Positions 7,514-16,269 of a DNA stretch of 64,000 nucleotides are shown one piece after another. Positions within the stretch are counted from its first letter, which is position 1; the number at the start of each line of letters is the position of its first letter. Both the position numbers and the translations under genes were made by a program. The stretch comes from Streptomyces armeniacus (lineage in GTDB: Bacteria > Actinomycetota > Actinomycetes > Streptomycetales > Streptomycetaceae). The notes under the pieces were generated by a model. The model did no database searches and was not told the DNA's origin. It was given only the letters and a program-made list of their open reading frames with translations. The stretch is taken from contig NZ_CP031320.1 in NCBI RefSeq assembly GCF_003355155.1, positions 3,215,367 through 3,279,366 on the forward strand. The letters run 5' to 3'.

Positions 7514-9793
7514 TCACCGCGGCCAGCCGCCGTTGCCGTTGCCGCCGCCGTTGCCGCCGCCGTTCTGGCCGCCGCCGATCATGTCCGGCGGAAGGCTCGG
7601 CTCGGGCCAGTCGCCGGGGTCCGGCCAGTCGGGCCGGTCAGGCGGGTCCGGGGGCTTCGGGTCGTCTCGGTCCTCGTCGTCGTCCCGATCCTCGTCCTTC
7701 TTGTCGTCCTTGTCCTTCTTGTCCTTGTCTTCCCGTATCGGCACCGTCGGCAGCTTCGGTGCCGGCTCGCCCCTGAGCGCGCCTGCCATCGCGTCGCGCC
7801 AGATCGGGCCGGGGACGCCGCCGCCGAACACCTTCGGGTGGTACTGCCCGCCGATGGTGATGTCGACCATCCGCCGCTCGTGCTTCGGGTCGCCGACCCA
7901 GACCGCGCCGGCCGCGTTCGGGGTGTAGCCGACGAACCAGGCGGCGTACCGCTCGTCCGACGTACCCGTCTTGCCCGCGCTGTCCCGCCCGCTGAGCCCG
8001 GCCTTCTTGCCGGTGCCGTCCTCGACGACGCCCCTCAGCAGCGAGTTGACGGTCTTCGACGTCCGCTCCGACATCGCGCGCTTGCACGTGGACTTCGGCA
8101 CCCGCAGCGCGTTGCCCTGTGCGTCCGTGATCGACTCGATGGCGATCGGGGTGCAGTGCACGCCGTTGTTGGCGAACGTCGCGTACGCCTCGGCCATCGT
8201 CAGCGGCGACATCTCCTGCACGCCCAGCGTCATCGACGGGACCTGCTCGAGCTGCTTGCCGTCCGACCGCTCCAGGCCCATGCGGTTGGCCATGTCCCGT
8301 ACCGGGCAGAGGCCGATGTCGCTGATCAGCTGGACGAAGTAGGTGTTGACGGAGAGGGCCGTCGCCTCCTTCATCCGGTACGGGCCCTTCTCCGACCGGT
8401 TCTCGTTCGCGACGGTCGAGCCGCTGCCGCTCCACTTCTTTCCGTCGCACATGCTGACCGGGCTCGGGTACGGCATCTCGTACGGCGCCGAGTACTTCTG
8501 GTAGACGCTCGTGCCTCGCTCCAGCGCCGCCGCCGCGACGATCGGCTTGAACGTGGACCCCGGCTGGTAGCCGCTGCCGCCGCCCATGGAGCGGTTGACG
8601 GAGAGGTTGATCTGGGTCTCGTTCTTGCCGAAGCCGTACGGGCGCGACTGCCCCATGCCGAGGATCTTGCCGGTGCCCGGCTCGACGATGCTGACGGCCG
8701 TCGCGACCTGGTCGTCCTGGTTGACGTGGTCCTCTATCGAGTCCTGTACCGACTGCTGCGCCTTCGGGTCCAGGGTCGTCTTGATCGTCAGGCCGCCCTG
8801 GTTCCAGCGCTTGGCCCGGTCCTTCGACGACTTGCCGAACGCCTTGTTGCTGAGGAAGACCTCGCGCACGTAGTCGCAGAAGAAGCCCGCGCCGCTGACT
8901 GCCGTGATGCAGCCGTTCTTCGGCTTGCTGACCTTCAGCCCGAGCGGCTTGTCCTTGGCCGCCTCCGCTTCCTTCCGGCTGATGTCGCCGAGCTGCGCCA
9001 TCCGCTCCAGCACGATGTCGCGGCGCTTCTTGCCCTCGTCCGGGTCGTTGACCGGGTCGTAGCGGCTCGGGGACTGTACGAGCCCGGCCAGCAGGGCGGA
9101 CTGCTCGAGGGTCAGGTCCTTGGCGGAGGTCGAGAAGTACCGCTGGGCCGCGGCCTCGATGCCGTACGCCTGCTGTCCGAAGAAGGTGATGTTGAGGTAG
9201 TTCTCCAGGATCTGCTTCTTGCCGAGCGTCTCCTCGACCTTGATCGCGTACTTCAGCTCGCGGATCTTGCGGCCGATGCCCTTGGCGCCGGACTGCTGCG
9301 TGGCCTCGGCGATCTTCTCCGGGTCGTCGCCCGCCTCCTCGACGAAGACGTTCTTGACGTACTGCTGCGTCAGCGTCGACGCGCCCTGCGTGGTCTCGCC
9401 GGCCTGCCGGTTCTGGTTCAGCGCGCGGAGCACGCCCTTGAGGTCGATGGCGCCGTGGTCGTAGAAGCGCGAGTCCTCGATGGCGATGATGGCCTGCTGC
9501 ATCTCCGCCGAGACGTTCTTGAGGTCGACCACGGTGCGGTCCCGCGAGTAGACCTTGGCGATCTCGTCGCCGTTCACGTCCAGGATGGTGGTGCGCTGGC
9601 TGAGCGGCGGGCGCTTCATGTTGGCGGGGATCTCGTCGAAGCCCTCCACCGAGCCCTTGGCGGCGAGGCCCACCAGGCCCACCGCGGGCAGCGCGATCCC
9701 GGCCAGTACGGCGCCGGCGAGGACGCTCACCCCGACGAACTTCGCGGCCTGTTGGGGGGCGGTCAAGCCGCCGCCCGCGCGCTTCGTAGCCAT
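7514..9793 (-). CDS. Class A penicillin-binding protein (bifunctional transglycosylase/transpeptidase), 759 aa
   Basis: Polymerises lipid II and crosslinks peptidoglycan at the outer face of the membrane. An N-terminal membrane helix (residues about 20-46) is followed by the GT51 domain: catalytic E106 in IEDSRFYDHGA, GASTLTQQYVKN, and RKIRELKYAIKVEETLGKKQ. The transpeptidase boxes are S413-T-F-K416, S481-V-N483 and K608-T-G-T611. The C-terminus from about residue 690 is an unusual tail of Lys/Asp, then Pro/Asp, then Gly/Asn repeats. It corresponds to S. coelicolor SCO3580 and mycobacterial ponA2, which sit beside a whiB-type gene. Here it instead follows the MarP-like gene by 49 bp. A TAGGCT box 7 nt before the ATG suggests its own leaderless promoter. 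Confidence 0.92.
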   Translation of the reverse strand: MATKRAGGGLTAPQQAAKFVGVSVLAGAVLAGIALPAVGLVGLAAKGSVEGFDEIPANMKRPPLSQRTTILDVNGDEIAKVYSRDRTVVDLKNVSAEMQQAIIAIEDSRFYDHGAIDLKGVLRALNQNRQAGETTQGASTLTQQYVKNVFVEEAGDDPEKIAEATQQSGAKGIGRKIRELKYAIKVEETLGKKQILENYLNITFFGQQAYGIEAAAQRYFSTSAKDLTLEQSALLAGLVQSPSRYDPVNDPDEGKKRRDIVLERMAQLGDISRKEAEAAKDKPLGLKVSKPKNGCITAVSGAGFFCDYVREVFLSNKAFGKSSKDRAKRWNQGGLTIKTTLDPKAQQSVQDSIEDHVNQDDQVATAVSIVEPGTGKILGMGQSRPYGFGKNETQINLSVNRSMGGGSGYQPGSTFKPIVAAAALERGTSVYQKYSAPYEMPYPSPVSMCDGKKWSGSGSTVANENRSEKGPYRMKEATALSVNTYFVQLISDIGLCPVRDMANRMGLERSDGKQLEQVPSMTLGVQEMSPLTMAEAYATFANNGVHCTPIAIESITDAQGNALRVPKSTCKRAMSERTSKTVNSLLRGVVEDGTGKKAGLSGRDSAGKTGTSDERYAAWFVGYTPNAAGAVWVGDPKHERRMVDITIGGQYHPKVFGGGVPGPIWRDAMAGALRGEPAPKLPTVPIREDKDKKDKDDKKDEDRDDDEDRDDPKPPDPPDRPDWPDPGDWPEPSLPPDMIGGGQNGGGNGGGNGNGGWPR

Positions 9794-9842
9794 GGTGTGC
9801 AGCCTACGGGGTGGCGGTGCGGGGGCGGCAGGGGTGTCCGGG

Positions 9843-11042
9843 TCACATCGCGCAGCCCTCGCTGTCCACCTGCCGCTCCGCCTTGCGCCCGATCTCGACG
9901 TCCTCCCGCACCTCGTCCGCGGTCAGCGCGTACCCCGTGTCGTCGTCCTCCAGCGACTTGGCGAACACCACCCCGTACACCTCGCCTTCGGGCGTCAGCA
10001 GCGGGCCGCCGGAGTTGCCCTGGCGGATCATGGTGTAGAGAGAGTAGACGTCGCGGCGGACGGTGCCGCGGTGGTAGATGTCCGGGCCGTTGGCATTGAC
10101 ACGGCCGCGTACGCGTGCGGAGCGCACGTCGAAGCCGCCGTTCTCCGGGAAGCCCGCCACGATCGCGCCGTCGCTGCTCGACGCGTCGTCGTCGGCGAAC
10201 TTGAGCGCGGGGGCGTCCAGCCCCGGCACGTCCAGGACGGCGATGTCGCGCTCCCAGTCGTAGAGCACCACCTTCGCGTCGTGCAGCGGGCCCGTGCCGC
10301 CGATCTGCACGGTCGGCTCGTCGACGCCGCCGACGACGTGCGCGTTCGTCATCACCTTCCCGTCGTGGAAGACGAAGCCGGTGCCCTCCAGGACCTTGCC
10401 GCAGCCGGTCGCTGTGCCCACCACCTTGACGATGGACTTCTTGGCGCGGTTCACCACCGGGTCCTTGGCGAGCTTCGGGTCGGGGGCGGGGACGGAGGTG
10501 ATGGGCTCGTTGGAGAACGGCGAGAAGACCTGCGGCAGGCCGTTCTGCGCGAGGATCGAGGAGAAGTCCGCGAACCAGGTGTTGGCCTGCTCCGGCACCA
10601 CCCGCGAGACGCCGTGCAGCACCTTGGAGGCGCGTACCTCCTTGCTCAGCGTCGGCAGCGCCGTGCCCGCCAGCGCGGAGCCGATCAGCCAGGCGACGAG
10701 CAGCATGGCCAGCACGTTGACCAGCGCGCCGCCGGTGGCGTCGAGCGCGCGGGCGGGGGACCAGGTGATGTAGCGGCGCAGCTTGTTGCCGAGGTGCGTG
10801 GTGAACGCCTGCCCGACGGAGGCGCAGACGATGACGAGCGCCACCGCCAGCACGACCCCGAGGGTGCCGGGGGAGGCGTCGTCGGTCACCTCGCCCCAGA
10901 GGACGGGCAGCACGAAGATCGCGATGAGCCCGCCGCCGAGAAAGCCGATCACGGAGAGGATGCCGACGACGAAGCCCTGTCGGTATCCCACGATCGCGAA
11001 CCACACGGCGGCGAGCACGAGAAGTATGTCCAGCACGTTCAC
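9843..11042 (-). CDS. marP: MarP-like membrane serine protease (CvpA domain plus trypsin-like protease)
   Basis: Four hydrophobic helices (residues about 3-20, 28-48, 60-80 and 105-127) form a CvpA/colicin V production domain. A periplasmic-type trypsin fold follows, with catalytic H235 in MTNAHVV, D266 in ERDIAVLDV and S344 in QGNSGGPLL. These positions agree closely with those known for mycobacterial MarP, which supports acid and oxidative stress resistance by processing cell-wall hydrolases. Two Cys flank the protease domain (TGCGKV, and CAM at the very end). The gene heads a minus-strand group with the PBP gene downstream. Function in Streptomyces is inferred from the family. Confidence 0.88.
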   Translation of the reverse strand: MNVLDILLVLAAVWFAIVGYRQGFVVGILSVIGFLGGGLIAIFVLPVLWGEVTDDASPGTLGVVLAVALVIVCASVGQAFTTHLGNKLRRYITWSPARALDATGGALVNVLAMLLVAWLIGSALAGTALPTLSKEVRASKVLHGVSRVVPEQANTWFADFSSILAQNGLPQVFSPFSNEPITSVPAPDPKLAKDPVVNRAKKSIVKVVGTATGCGKVLEGTGFVFHDGKVMTNAHVVGGVDEPTVQIGGTGPLHDAKVVLYDWERDIAVLDVPGLDAPALKFADDDASSSDGAIVAGFPENGGFDVRSARVRGRVNANGPDIYHRGTVRRDVYSLYTMIRQGNSGGPLLTPEGEVYGVVFAKSLEDDDTGYALTADEVREDVEIGRKAERQVDSEGCAM

Positions 11043-11087
11043 CGCATCAGCCTCGCAGAGATCTCGCCGCGCACGGAGGTCACCGTC

Positions 11088-11795
11088 TCACGCGTGCCAG
11101 TCGAGTGAGACGAGCTTCCCCCGGTCCCACGGTCGTTCCCACCCCGCGAAGTGCAGGATGCGGTCGATCACACCCGCCGTGAAGCCCCACACCAGCGCCG
11201 AGCCGACGGTGAACGCCGGGCCGCGGTGCCCGCTCGGGTGCGCGGTCGTGGCGCGGTTGGCCGGGTCCGCCAGCTCGTCGACGGGCACGGTGAAGACCCG
11301 CGCCGTCTCGGCCGGATCGACGGGCGCCACGGGCGTACGGCTGCGCCACCAGCCCAGCACCGGTGTCACGACGAAGTCGCTCACCGGGATGTACAGCGCG
11401 GGCAGCGTCGCGAAGACCTGCACGCCCGCCGGGTCCAGGCCGGTCTCCTCCTCCGCCTCCCGCAGCGCGGCGCGCAGCGGCCCGTCACCGGCCGGATCGC
11501 CGTCCTCCGGATCGAGCGCGCCTCCCGGGAACGAGGGCTGGCCCGCGTGCGAACGGAGGCTGCTCGACCGCTCCATCAGCAGCAGCTCCGGGCCGTGCGG
11601 GCCGTCACCGAACAGGATCAGCACGGCGGACGGCCGCCCCTCGCCGCCGGGCGGCGGCAGGAAACGGCTGAGCTGCGCGGGCTCGACCGTACGCGCGGCC
11701 CGTTCGACGGGCTCCAGCCAGCCGGGCAGTCCTTCGCTGCTGACGACGACGGGGCCGTCGCTGTGCCGCTGGTGGCTCGCGTGGGTCACACGCAC
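11088..11795 (-). CDS. Nudix hydrolase, CoA pyrophosphatase-like, 235 aa
   Basis: The Nudix box is visible as FPGGALDPEDGD...PLRAALREAEEETGLDP, with the catalytic REAEEETG. Just before it, SSSLRSHAGQPSFPGGALD matches the LLTKRS-x-x-LRxHxGQ-x-x-FPGG motif of the CoA-type Nudix proteins (NudL/YeaB) that cleave coenzyme A or related dinucleotides. GTG 11795 is the first start in frame; a later start near GLPGWLEPV is possible. It lies 45 bp upstream of marP on the same strand, an arrangement also known in mycobacteria. The substrate is inferred. Confidence 0.85.
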   Translation of the reverse strand: MRVTHASHQRHSDGPVVVSSEGLPGWLEPVERAARTVEPAQLSRFLPPPGGEGRPSAVLILFGDGPHGPELLLMERSSSLRSHAGQPSFPGGALDPEDGDPAGDGPLRAALREAEEETGLDPAGVQVFATLPALYIPVSDFVVTPVLGWWRSRTPVAPVDPAETARVFTVPVDELADPANRATTAHPSGHRGPAFTVGSALVWGFTAGVIDRILHFAGWERPWDRGKLVSLDWHA

Positions 11796-11856
11796 CCCCG
11801 GCGGAGGCGTACGGACCGGGCGCCGGTCTGCGGCGTACGTACGCGGGCGGCGCCGG

Positions 11857-12810
11857 TCACCGGCCCTCCAGCCTCGGTGCGGGCCGGCCGGGATAGTCCG
11901 GCGGCGGCTTGAGCCGCTGGCCGGGCTGGCCGCCCAGCTCGTACTTCAGCAGCTTCTTCGCCTTGTCCGGATCCAGCTCGCCCTCGCCGTACGACGGGCA
12001 GAGCGGCGCCAGCGCGCACGCGCCGCACGCGGGCTTGCGCGAGTGGCAGACGCGGCGGCCGTGGAAGATGATCCGGTGCGAGAGCATCGTCCACTCGCTC
12101 TTCGGGAAGATCTCGGCGATCTCCGCCTCGACCTTGTCCGGGTCCTCCTGCTCGGTCCAGCCGAAGCGGCGCACGAGCCGCCCGAAGTGAGTGTCCACGG
12201 TCAGGCCGGGGACGCCGAAAGCGTTGCCCAGCACCACGTTCGCCGTCTTGCGGCCGACGCCCGGCAGCGACACGAGGTCGGCGAGCTTCCCCGGCACCTC
12301 GCCCCCGAACCGGTCGCGGATCGCGACGGACAGCCCCTGCACGGCCTTCGTCTTGGCGCGGAAGAACCCGGTGGGGCGGAGCAGGTCCTCCAGCACCTCC
12401 GGATCGGCCGCGGCCACGTCCTCGGGGGTGGGGTACGCGGCGAAGAGGGCGGGCGTCGTCTGGTTCACGCGCAGATCGGTGGTCTGGGCGGACAGCACGG
12501 TCGCGATGAGCAGCTGGAACGGGTTCTCGAAGTCGAGCTCCGGGTGCGCGTACGGATACAGCTCGGCGAGCTCGCGGTTCATACGGCGGGCGCGGCGCAC
12601 CATCGCCAGCCGCGACTCCGGCTTGGCCGCGGCCTTCGTCCCGGCCGCCTGCTTCACCTCGGTCTTCGCGGCGGTCTTCGCCGGGGCCTTCTTCGGGGCC
12701 GCCCGCTTCCCCGTCGCCTTCTTCGCCGCCCCCTCGCCCGTACCCTTTGCCGCTTTCGTGCTCTTCGCGGGCGTGTGTTCGCCCACAGCGGAATCTCCAG
12801 ATGTGGTCAC
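11857..12810 (-). CDS. nth: Endonuclease III, with a Lys/Ala-rich N-terminal extension
   Basis: Base-excision repair DNA glycosylase/AP lyase for oxidised pyrimidines. The HhH-GPD core carries [14 protein letters not shown] with catalytic K188 and TVDTHFGRL with D206. The iron-sulfur loop has C255-x6-C262-x2-C265-x5-C271. The first ~65 residues are an extra, histone-H1-like tail ([20 protein letters not shown]) that probably binds DNA non-specifically; such tails are frequent in Streptomyces DNA enzymes, and topA here has one at its C-terminus. It lies 61 bp upstream of the Nudix gene and diverges from crp. Start at ATG 12810. Confidence 0.92.
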   Translation of the reverse strand: MTTSGDSAVGEHTPAKSTKAAKGTGEGAAKKATGKRAAPKKAPAKTAAKTEVKQAAGTKAAAKPESRLAMVRRARRMNRELAELYPYAHPELDFENPFQLLIATVLSAQTTDLRVNQTTPALFAAYPTPEDVAAADPEVLEDLLRPTGFFRAKTKAVQGLSVAIRDRFGGEVPGKLADLVSLPGVGRKTANVVLGNAFGVPGLTVDTHFGRLVRRFGWTEQEDPDKVEAEIAEIFPKSEWTMLSHRIIFHGRRVCHSRKPACGACALAPLCPSYGEGELDPDKAKKLLKYELGGQPGQRLKPPPDYPGRPAPRLEGR

Positions 12811-13039
12811 CCGCCCGGCCCCCTTCCTCCGCGCTCTACCGGCCTATCGGACACTCGGCCAGCGTAGAGGGGACGACTGACATTCGCCCCGCACGTAGGC
12901 GATTCGCGGCCCAATCGGCCCCCTGACGTACGGCCCGCGCGGCGAGTGCGTCAAACTTGTGACTGATCGCACTGTTTTACCGTCCGGCATCATGGGGTGC
13001 CACAGGGACCCCATGGGCAGGTCGACAAGGAGAGAACTC

Positions 13040-13714
13040 GTGGACGACGTTCTGCGGCGCGCCCCGCTCTTCGCGGCGCTCGATGAGGAGCAGGCCGCTG
13101 AGCTGCGCGCCTCCATGACCGAGACAACGCTCGCCCGCAGCGACGCGCTGTTCCACGAAGGCGACCCCGGGGACCGGCTCTACGTCGTCACCGAGGGCAA
13201 GGTGAAGCTGCACCGCACCTCGCCCGACGGCCGCGAGAACATGCTGGCGGTGCTCGGGCCGGGTGAGCTCATCGGCGAGCTCTCCCTCTTCGACCCGGGA
13301 CCGCGTACGGCCACGGCCTCCGCGCTCACCGAGGTCAAGCTGCTCGGGCTGGGCCACGGCGACCTCCAGCCCTGGCTGAACGTGCGCCCCGAGGTGGCCT
13401 CCGCGCTGCTCCGGGCCATCGCCCGCCGGCTGCGCCGCACCAACGACTCGATGTCCGACCTGGTCTTCTCCGATGTGCCGGGCCGCGTCGCCAAGCAGCT
13501 CCTCGACCTGTCGCGCCGCTTCGGCGTGCAGTCGGAGGAGGGCATCCACGTGGTGCACGACCTCACCCAGGAGGAGCTGGCCCAGCTGGTCGGCGCCTCC
13601 CGCGAGACCGTCAACAAGGCGCTCGCCGACTTCGCCGGCCGCGGCTGGCTGCGGCTGGAGGCGCGCGCGGTGATCCTGCTGGACATCGAGCGGCTGGCGA
13701 AGCGCAGCCGCTGA
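13040..13714 (+). CDS. crp: Crp/Fnr-family cAMP receptor protein, 224 aa
   Basis: Global transcription regulator that controls spore germination, development and antibiotic production in Streptomyces. The N-terminal cyclic-nucleotide-binding domain shows ALFHEGDPGDRLYVV and GPGELIGELSLFDPGPRTA with the phosphate-binding cassette. The C-terminal winged helix contains LTQEELAQLVGASRETVNKAL. I chose GTG 13040 because AAGGAGAG ends 5 nt upstream and the 224-residue length equals that of S. coelicolor Crp; the frame is open to 12959. It is divergent from nth across about 230 bp. The protein is nearly identical to what I remember of the S. coelicolor sequence. Confidence 0.95.
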   Translation: MDDVLRRAPLFAALDEEQAAELRASMTETTLARSDALFHEGDPGDRLYVVTEGKVKLHRTSPDGRENMLAVLGPGELIGELSLFDPGPRTATASALTEVKLLGLGHGDLQPWLNVRPEVASALLRAIARRLRRTNDSMSDLVFSDVPGRVAKQLLDLSRRFGVQSEEGIHVVHDLTQEELAQLVGASRETVNKALADFAGRGWLRLEARAVILLDIERLAKRSR

Positions 13715-13724
13715 CCCGCGCACG

Positions 13725-13757
13725 GCGCCCGCCACGGCACGCGGCACAGGCGGGCGC
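13725..13757. terminator. Hairpin between convergent crp and MBL-fold genes
   Basis: GCGCCCGCC (13725-13733) pairs with GGCGGGCGC (13749-13757), a 9-bp stem with a 15-nt loop in the 58-bp convergent gap. A plausible bidirectional terminator. Confidence 0.4.
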
Positions 13758-13772
13758 GCCGCACGAGCCCGG

Positions 13773-14606
13773 TCAGGACAGCCCGTGCTCGTGCAGGTAG
13801 TCCAGCTGCGCCCGTACGGACTGCTCGGCCGCGGGCCACAGCGACCGGTCCACGTCCGCGTACACGTGCGCGACGACCTCGGCCGCCGTACGGTGGCCGT
13901 TCTCGACCGCCGTCTCCACCTGCGCGAGCCGGTTCGCGCGGTGCGCGAGGTAGAACTCGACGGCGCCCTGCGCGTCGGACAGCACCGGCCCGTGGCCGGG
14001 CAGCAGCGTCCCGACGCCCTCGTCCACGGTCAGCGCGCGCAGCCGGCGCAGCGCGTCCAGGTAGTCGCCCAGCCGCCCGTCCGGGTGCGCCACGACGGTC
14101 GTACCCCGCCCGATGACCGTGTCGCCGGTCAGCAGCGCCCCGTCCGCGGGCAGGTGCAGGCACACGGAGTCGGCGGTGTGTCCGGGCGTCGGTACGACGT
14201 ACAGCTCCAGGCCGCCGGCCGTGATCACGTCGCCCTCGGCCAGCCCGCCCCCGCCGTGGTGCCGGAAGGCGGGGTCCACCGCCCGTACGGGCGCGCCGGT
14301 CAGCTCCGCGAACCGGGCCAGGCCGTCCGAGTGGTCCGGGTGCCCGTGCGTGAGTACGGTCAGCGCGACGCGGCGGCCGTCCCGGGCGACGGTGTCGAGG
14401 ACGTTCCGCAGGTGCGTCTCGTCGAGCGGGCCCGGGTCGACGACGACGGCGAGGTCGGAGTCCGGCTCGGCGACGATCCAGGTGTTCGTGCCGTCCAGCG
14501 TCATCGCGGACGGGTTGGGCGCCAGCACGCACCGGGCACGTGCCGTGCCCGAACCGTCGATGGGCCCGTCGAGGGGGCGTCCGGGCAGGGCGGTTGCTTC
14601 GGTCAC
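13773..14606 (-). CDS. MBL-fold metallohydrolase, 277 aa
   Basis: Metallo-beta-lactamase fold with the zinc site LTVLTHGHPDHSDG (HxHxDH), then VPTPGHTADSVCLH and LLTGDTVIGRG, and LLPGHGPVL near the C-terminus. It resembles the glyoxalase-II-like and LACTB2-like hydrolases that follow Nudix and RidA genes in actinobacteria (Rv3677c in M. tuberculosis). I chose GTG 14606 because it gives the conserved N-terminus VTEATALPG and overlaps the upstream gene by 4 bp (GTGA), which implies translational coupling. Substrate unknown. Confidence 0.87.
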   Translation of the reverse strand: MTEATALPGRPLDGPIDGSGTARARCVLAPNPSAMTLDGTNTWIVAEPDSDLAVVVDPGPLDETHLRNVLDTVARDGRRVALTVLTHGHPDHSDGLARFAELTGAPVRAVDPAFRHHGGGGLAEGDVITAGGLELYVVPTPGHTADSVCLHLPADGALLTGDTVIGRGTTVVAHPDGRLGDYLDALRRLRALTVDEGVGTLLPGHGPVLSDAQGAVEFYLAHRANRLAQVETAVENGHRTAAEVVAHVYADVDRSLWPAAEQSVRAQLDYLHEHGLS

Positions 14607-15493
14607 GGGGCGACTCGCTTCGTGAATTCGTCGTGGCCAGGCCAGCTCAGTACGATCTCGCCCGCCTCCAGGCGGGCCCGGGCGAGGACGGGTGTCAGAT
14701 CCCGGTCCGCGGCGGCGGCCAGCGCGTCGGCAGCGTGGCCGTACGGCTGGAGCTGCCGCAGCGTGGCGATGGTCGGGGGCATCATCATCAGCTCTCCGCG
14801 GTCGTAGCCCGCGGCGGCCTCGGCCGCGCCGGTCCAGACCGTACGGTCGGCCTCGGTCGAGGCGTTGCGTGTGCGCTGCCCCTCGGGGAGCACCGCCACG
14901 AAGAACCAGGTGTCGAAGCGGCGCCGCTCGAACTCCGGCGTGATCCAGCGGGCCCATGCCCCGAGCAGGTCGCTGCGGAGCAGCAGGCCGCGGCGGGCGA
15001 GGAAGTCGGCGAACGGCAGCTCGCGGGCGACCAGCGCGGCCCGGTCCGTCTCCCAGTCCGCGCCGGTGGTGTCGGCGACGACGGTCTCCGCGTCCGGTCC
15101 GGCGAGCAGCACGCCCGCCTCCTCGAAGGTCTCGCGTACGGCGGCGCACACGATGCCCTGGGCCGCCGCCTCGCCCGTACCGAGCCGTGCCGCCCACTCG
15201 GCGCGCGACGGGCCCGCCCAGCCGAGCTCGCGCTCCGTACCGGGGGCCCCGGCCCCGTCCGTCTCGTCGCGCGGGTCGACCGAGCCGCCCGGGTACGCGT
15301 ACGCGCCCCCGGCGAACGCCATGGAGGAACGGCGGCGCAGCATGTGCACCTCGGGGGGCGCGTCCGCGCGGTCGCGGAGCAGCATCACCGTCGCGGCGCG
15401 GCGCGGGGCGACGGGGGTGAGCTCGCCGGCGGCCAGGGCGCGGATACGCGCGGGCCACTCGGCGGGATACCACTGGCCGTTCGTAGTGGACAT
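14603..15493 (-). CDS. Nudix hydrolase, 296 aa
   Basis: Cytosolic Nudix protein of the long NUDT19/NudL-like type. MLRRRSSMAFAGGAYAYPGG precedes the box, and the catalytic part AVRETFEEAGVLL lies about 45 residues later, with an acidic insertion between. The C-terminal part (LLGAWARWITPEFERRRFDT) is typical of this actinobacterial subfamily. Its stop overlaps the GTG of the MBL-fold gene, so the two are co-translated. The substrate (a nucleoside diphosphate or acyl-CoA derivative) cannot be read from the sequence. Confidence 0.85.
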   Translation of the reverse strand: MSTTNGQWYPAEWPARIRALAAGELTPVAPRRAATVMLLRDRADAPPEVHMLRRRSSMAFAGGAYAYPGGSVDPRDETDGAGAPGTERELGWAGPSRAEWAARLGTGEAAAQGIVCAAVRETFEEAGVLLAGPDAETVVADTTGADWETDRAALVARELPFADFLARRGLLLRSDLLGAWARWITPEFERRRFDTWFFVAVLPEGQRTRNASTEADRTVWTGAAEAAAGYDRGELMMMPPTIATLRQLQPYGHAADALAAAADRDLTPVLARARLEAGEIVLSWPGHDEFTKRVAP

Positions 15494-15580
15494 GAACGGA
15501 TGCTACGGGGCGCCGCGCCGATGTTCGAGAGCGCTCGGCGCCGCGCCCCACCCGCTACGGGCACTGCGCCCGTCAGTCCG

Positions 15581-16048
15581 TCAGTCCGTCAGCTCGACCA
15601 CGAGCTCGACCTCGACCGGCGCGTCCAGCGGCAGCGCCGCCACGCCCACCGCGCTGCGCGCGTGCCGGCCCTTCTCGCCCAGCAGCTCGCCGAGCAGCTC
15701 GCTGGCGCCGTTGAGTACGCCCGGCTGCCCGGTGAAGTCCGGCGCGGAGGCCACGAATCCGGTGACCTTGACCACCTGTGCGATCCGGTCCAGATCACCG
15801 GCCACCGTCTTGACGGCGGCAAGCGCGTTCAGCGCGCAGATCCGCGCCAGCTCCTTGGCACGCTCGGGCGAGACGTCGGCGCCGACCTTGCCCGCCGCGG
15901 GCAGTTCGCCGTTCACGAACGGGACCTGGCCTGCGGTGTACACGTAAACCCCGGTCCGCAGCGCCGGCACGTACGCGCCCGCCGGAGCCGGCACCTCCGG
16001 CAGGCTCAGGCCCAGCTCGGCGAGCTTCAGCTCGACCTTCCCGCTCAT
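15581..16048 (-). CDS. RidA/YjgF family protein, 155 aa
   Basis: Member of the Rid family, which deaminates reactive enamine/imine intermediates such as those from PLP enzymes. Visible are TAGQVPFVNGELPAAGKVG, a central NALAAVKTVAGDLDRIAQVVKVTGFVAS, and a C-terminal PVEVELVVEL. It is longer than the 130-residue norm, as in the YjgH-like/Rv3678c subgroup, so the classical catalytic Arg may not be conserved. ATG 16048 overlaps the stop of the DUF4177 gene upstream (ATGA), indicating a coupled pair. Confidence 0.87.
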   Translation of the reverse strand: MSGKVELKLAELGLSLPEVPAPAGAYVPALRTGVYVYTAGQVPFVNGELPAAGKVGADVSPERAKELARICALNALAAVKTVAGDLDRIAQVVKVTGFVASAPDFTGQPGVLNGASELLGELLGEKGRHARSAVGVAALPLDAPVEVELVVELTD

Positions 16049-16206
16049 GCCTGCTTCTCCCGCTTGAGGTACGCCACCAGCTGTTCCGAGTTGGTCGGGC
16101 CGGGGACGACCTGGACGAGCTCCCAGCCGTCCTCTCCCCAGGTGTCCAGGATCTGCTTGGTGGCGTGCACGAGCAGCGGCACGGTCGCGTATTCCCACTT
16201 CGTCAT
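16045..16206 (-). CDS. DUF4177 small protein, 53 aa
   Basis: Reading from ATG 16206 on the minus strand gives MTKWEYATVPLLVHATKQIL followed by DTWGEDGWELVQVVPG and ends LKREKQA. The WEY...LN/DxWGxxGWELV pattern is the DUF4177 signature. The stop overlaps the RidA start by 4 bp. The mycobacterial equivalent (Rv3678A) sits in the same place, so the small gene is real and conserved. Function unknown; it probably works with the RidA protein. Confidence 0.85.
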   Translation of the reverse strand: MTKWEYATVPLLVHATKQILDTWGEDGWELVQVVPGPTNSEQLVAYLKREKQA

Positions 16207-16269
16207 GGGACGACCCTAAGCCCTTTCCCCGGGCGGCCTTCGCCGCGCCCGACGGTTTAGGCTCCAAAC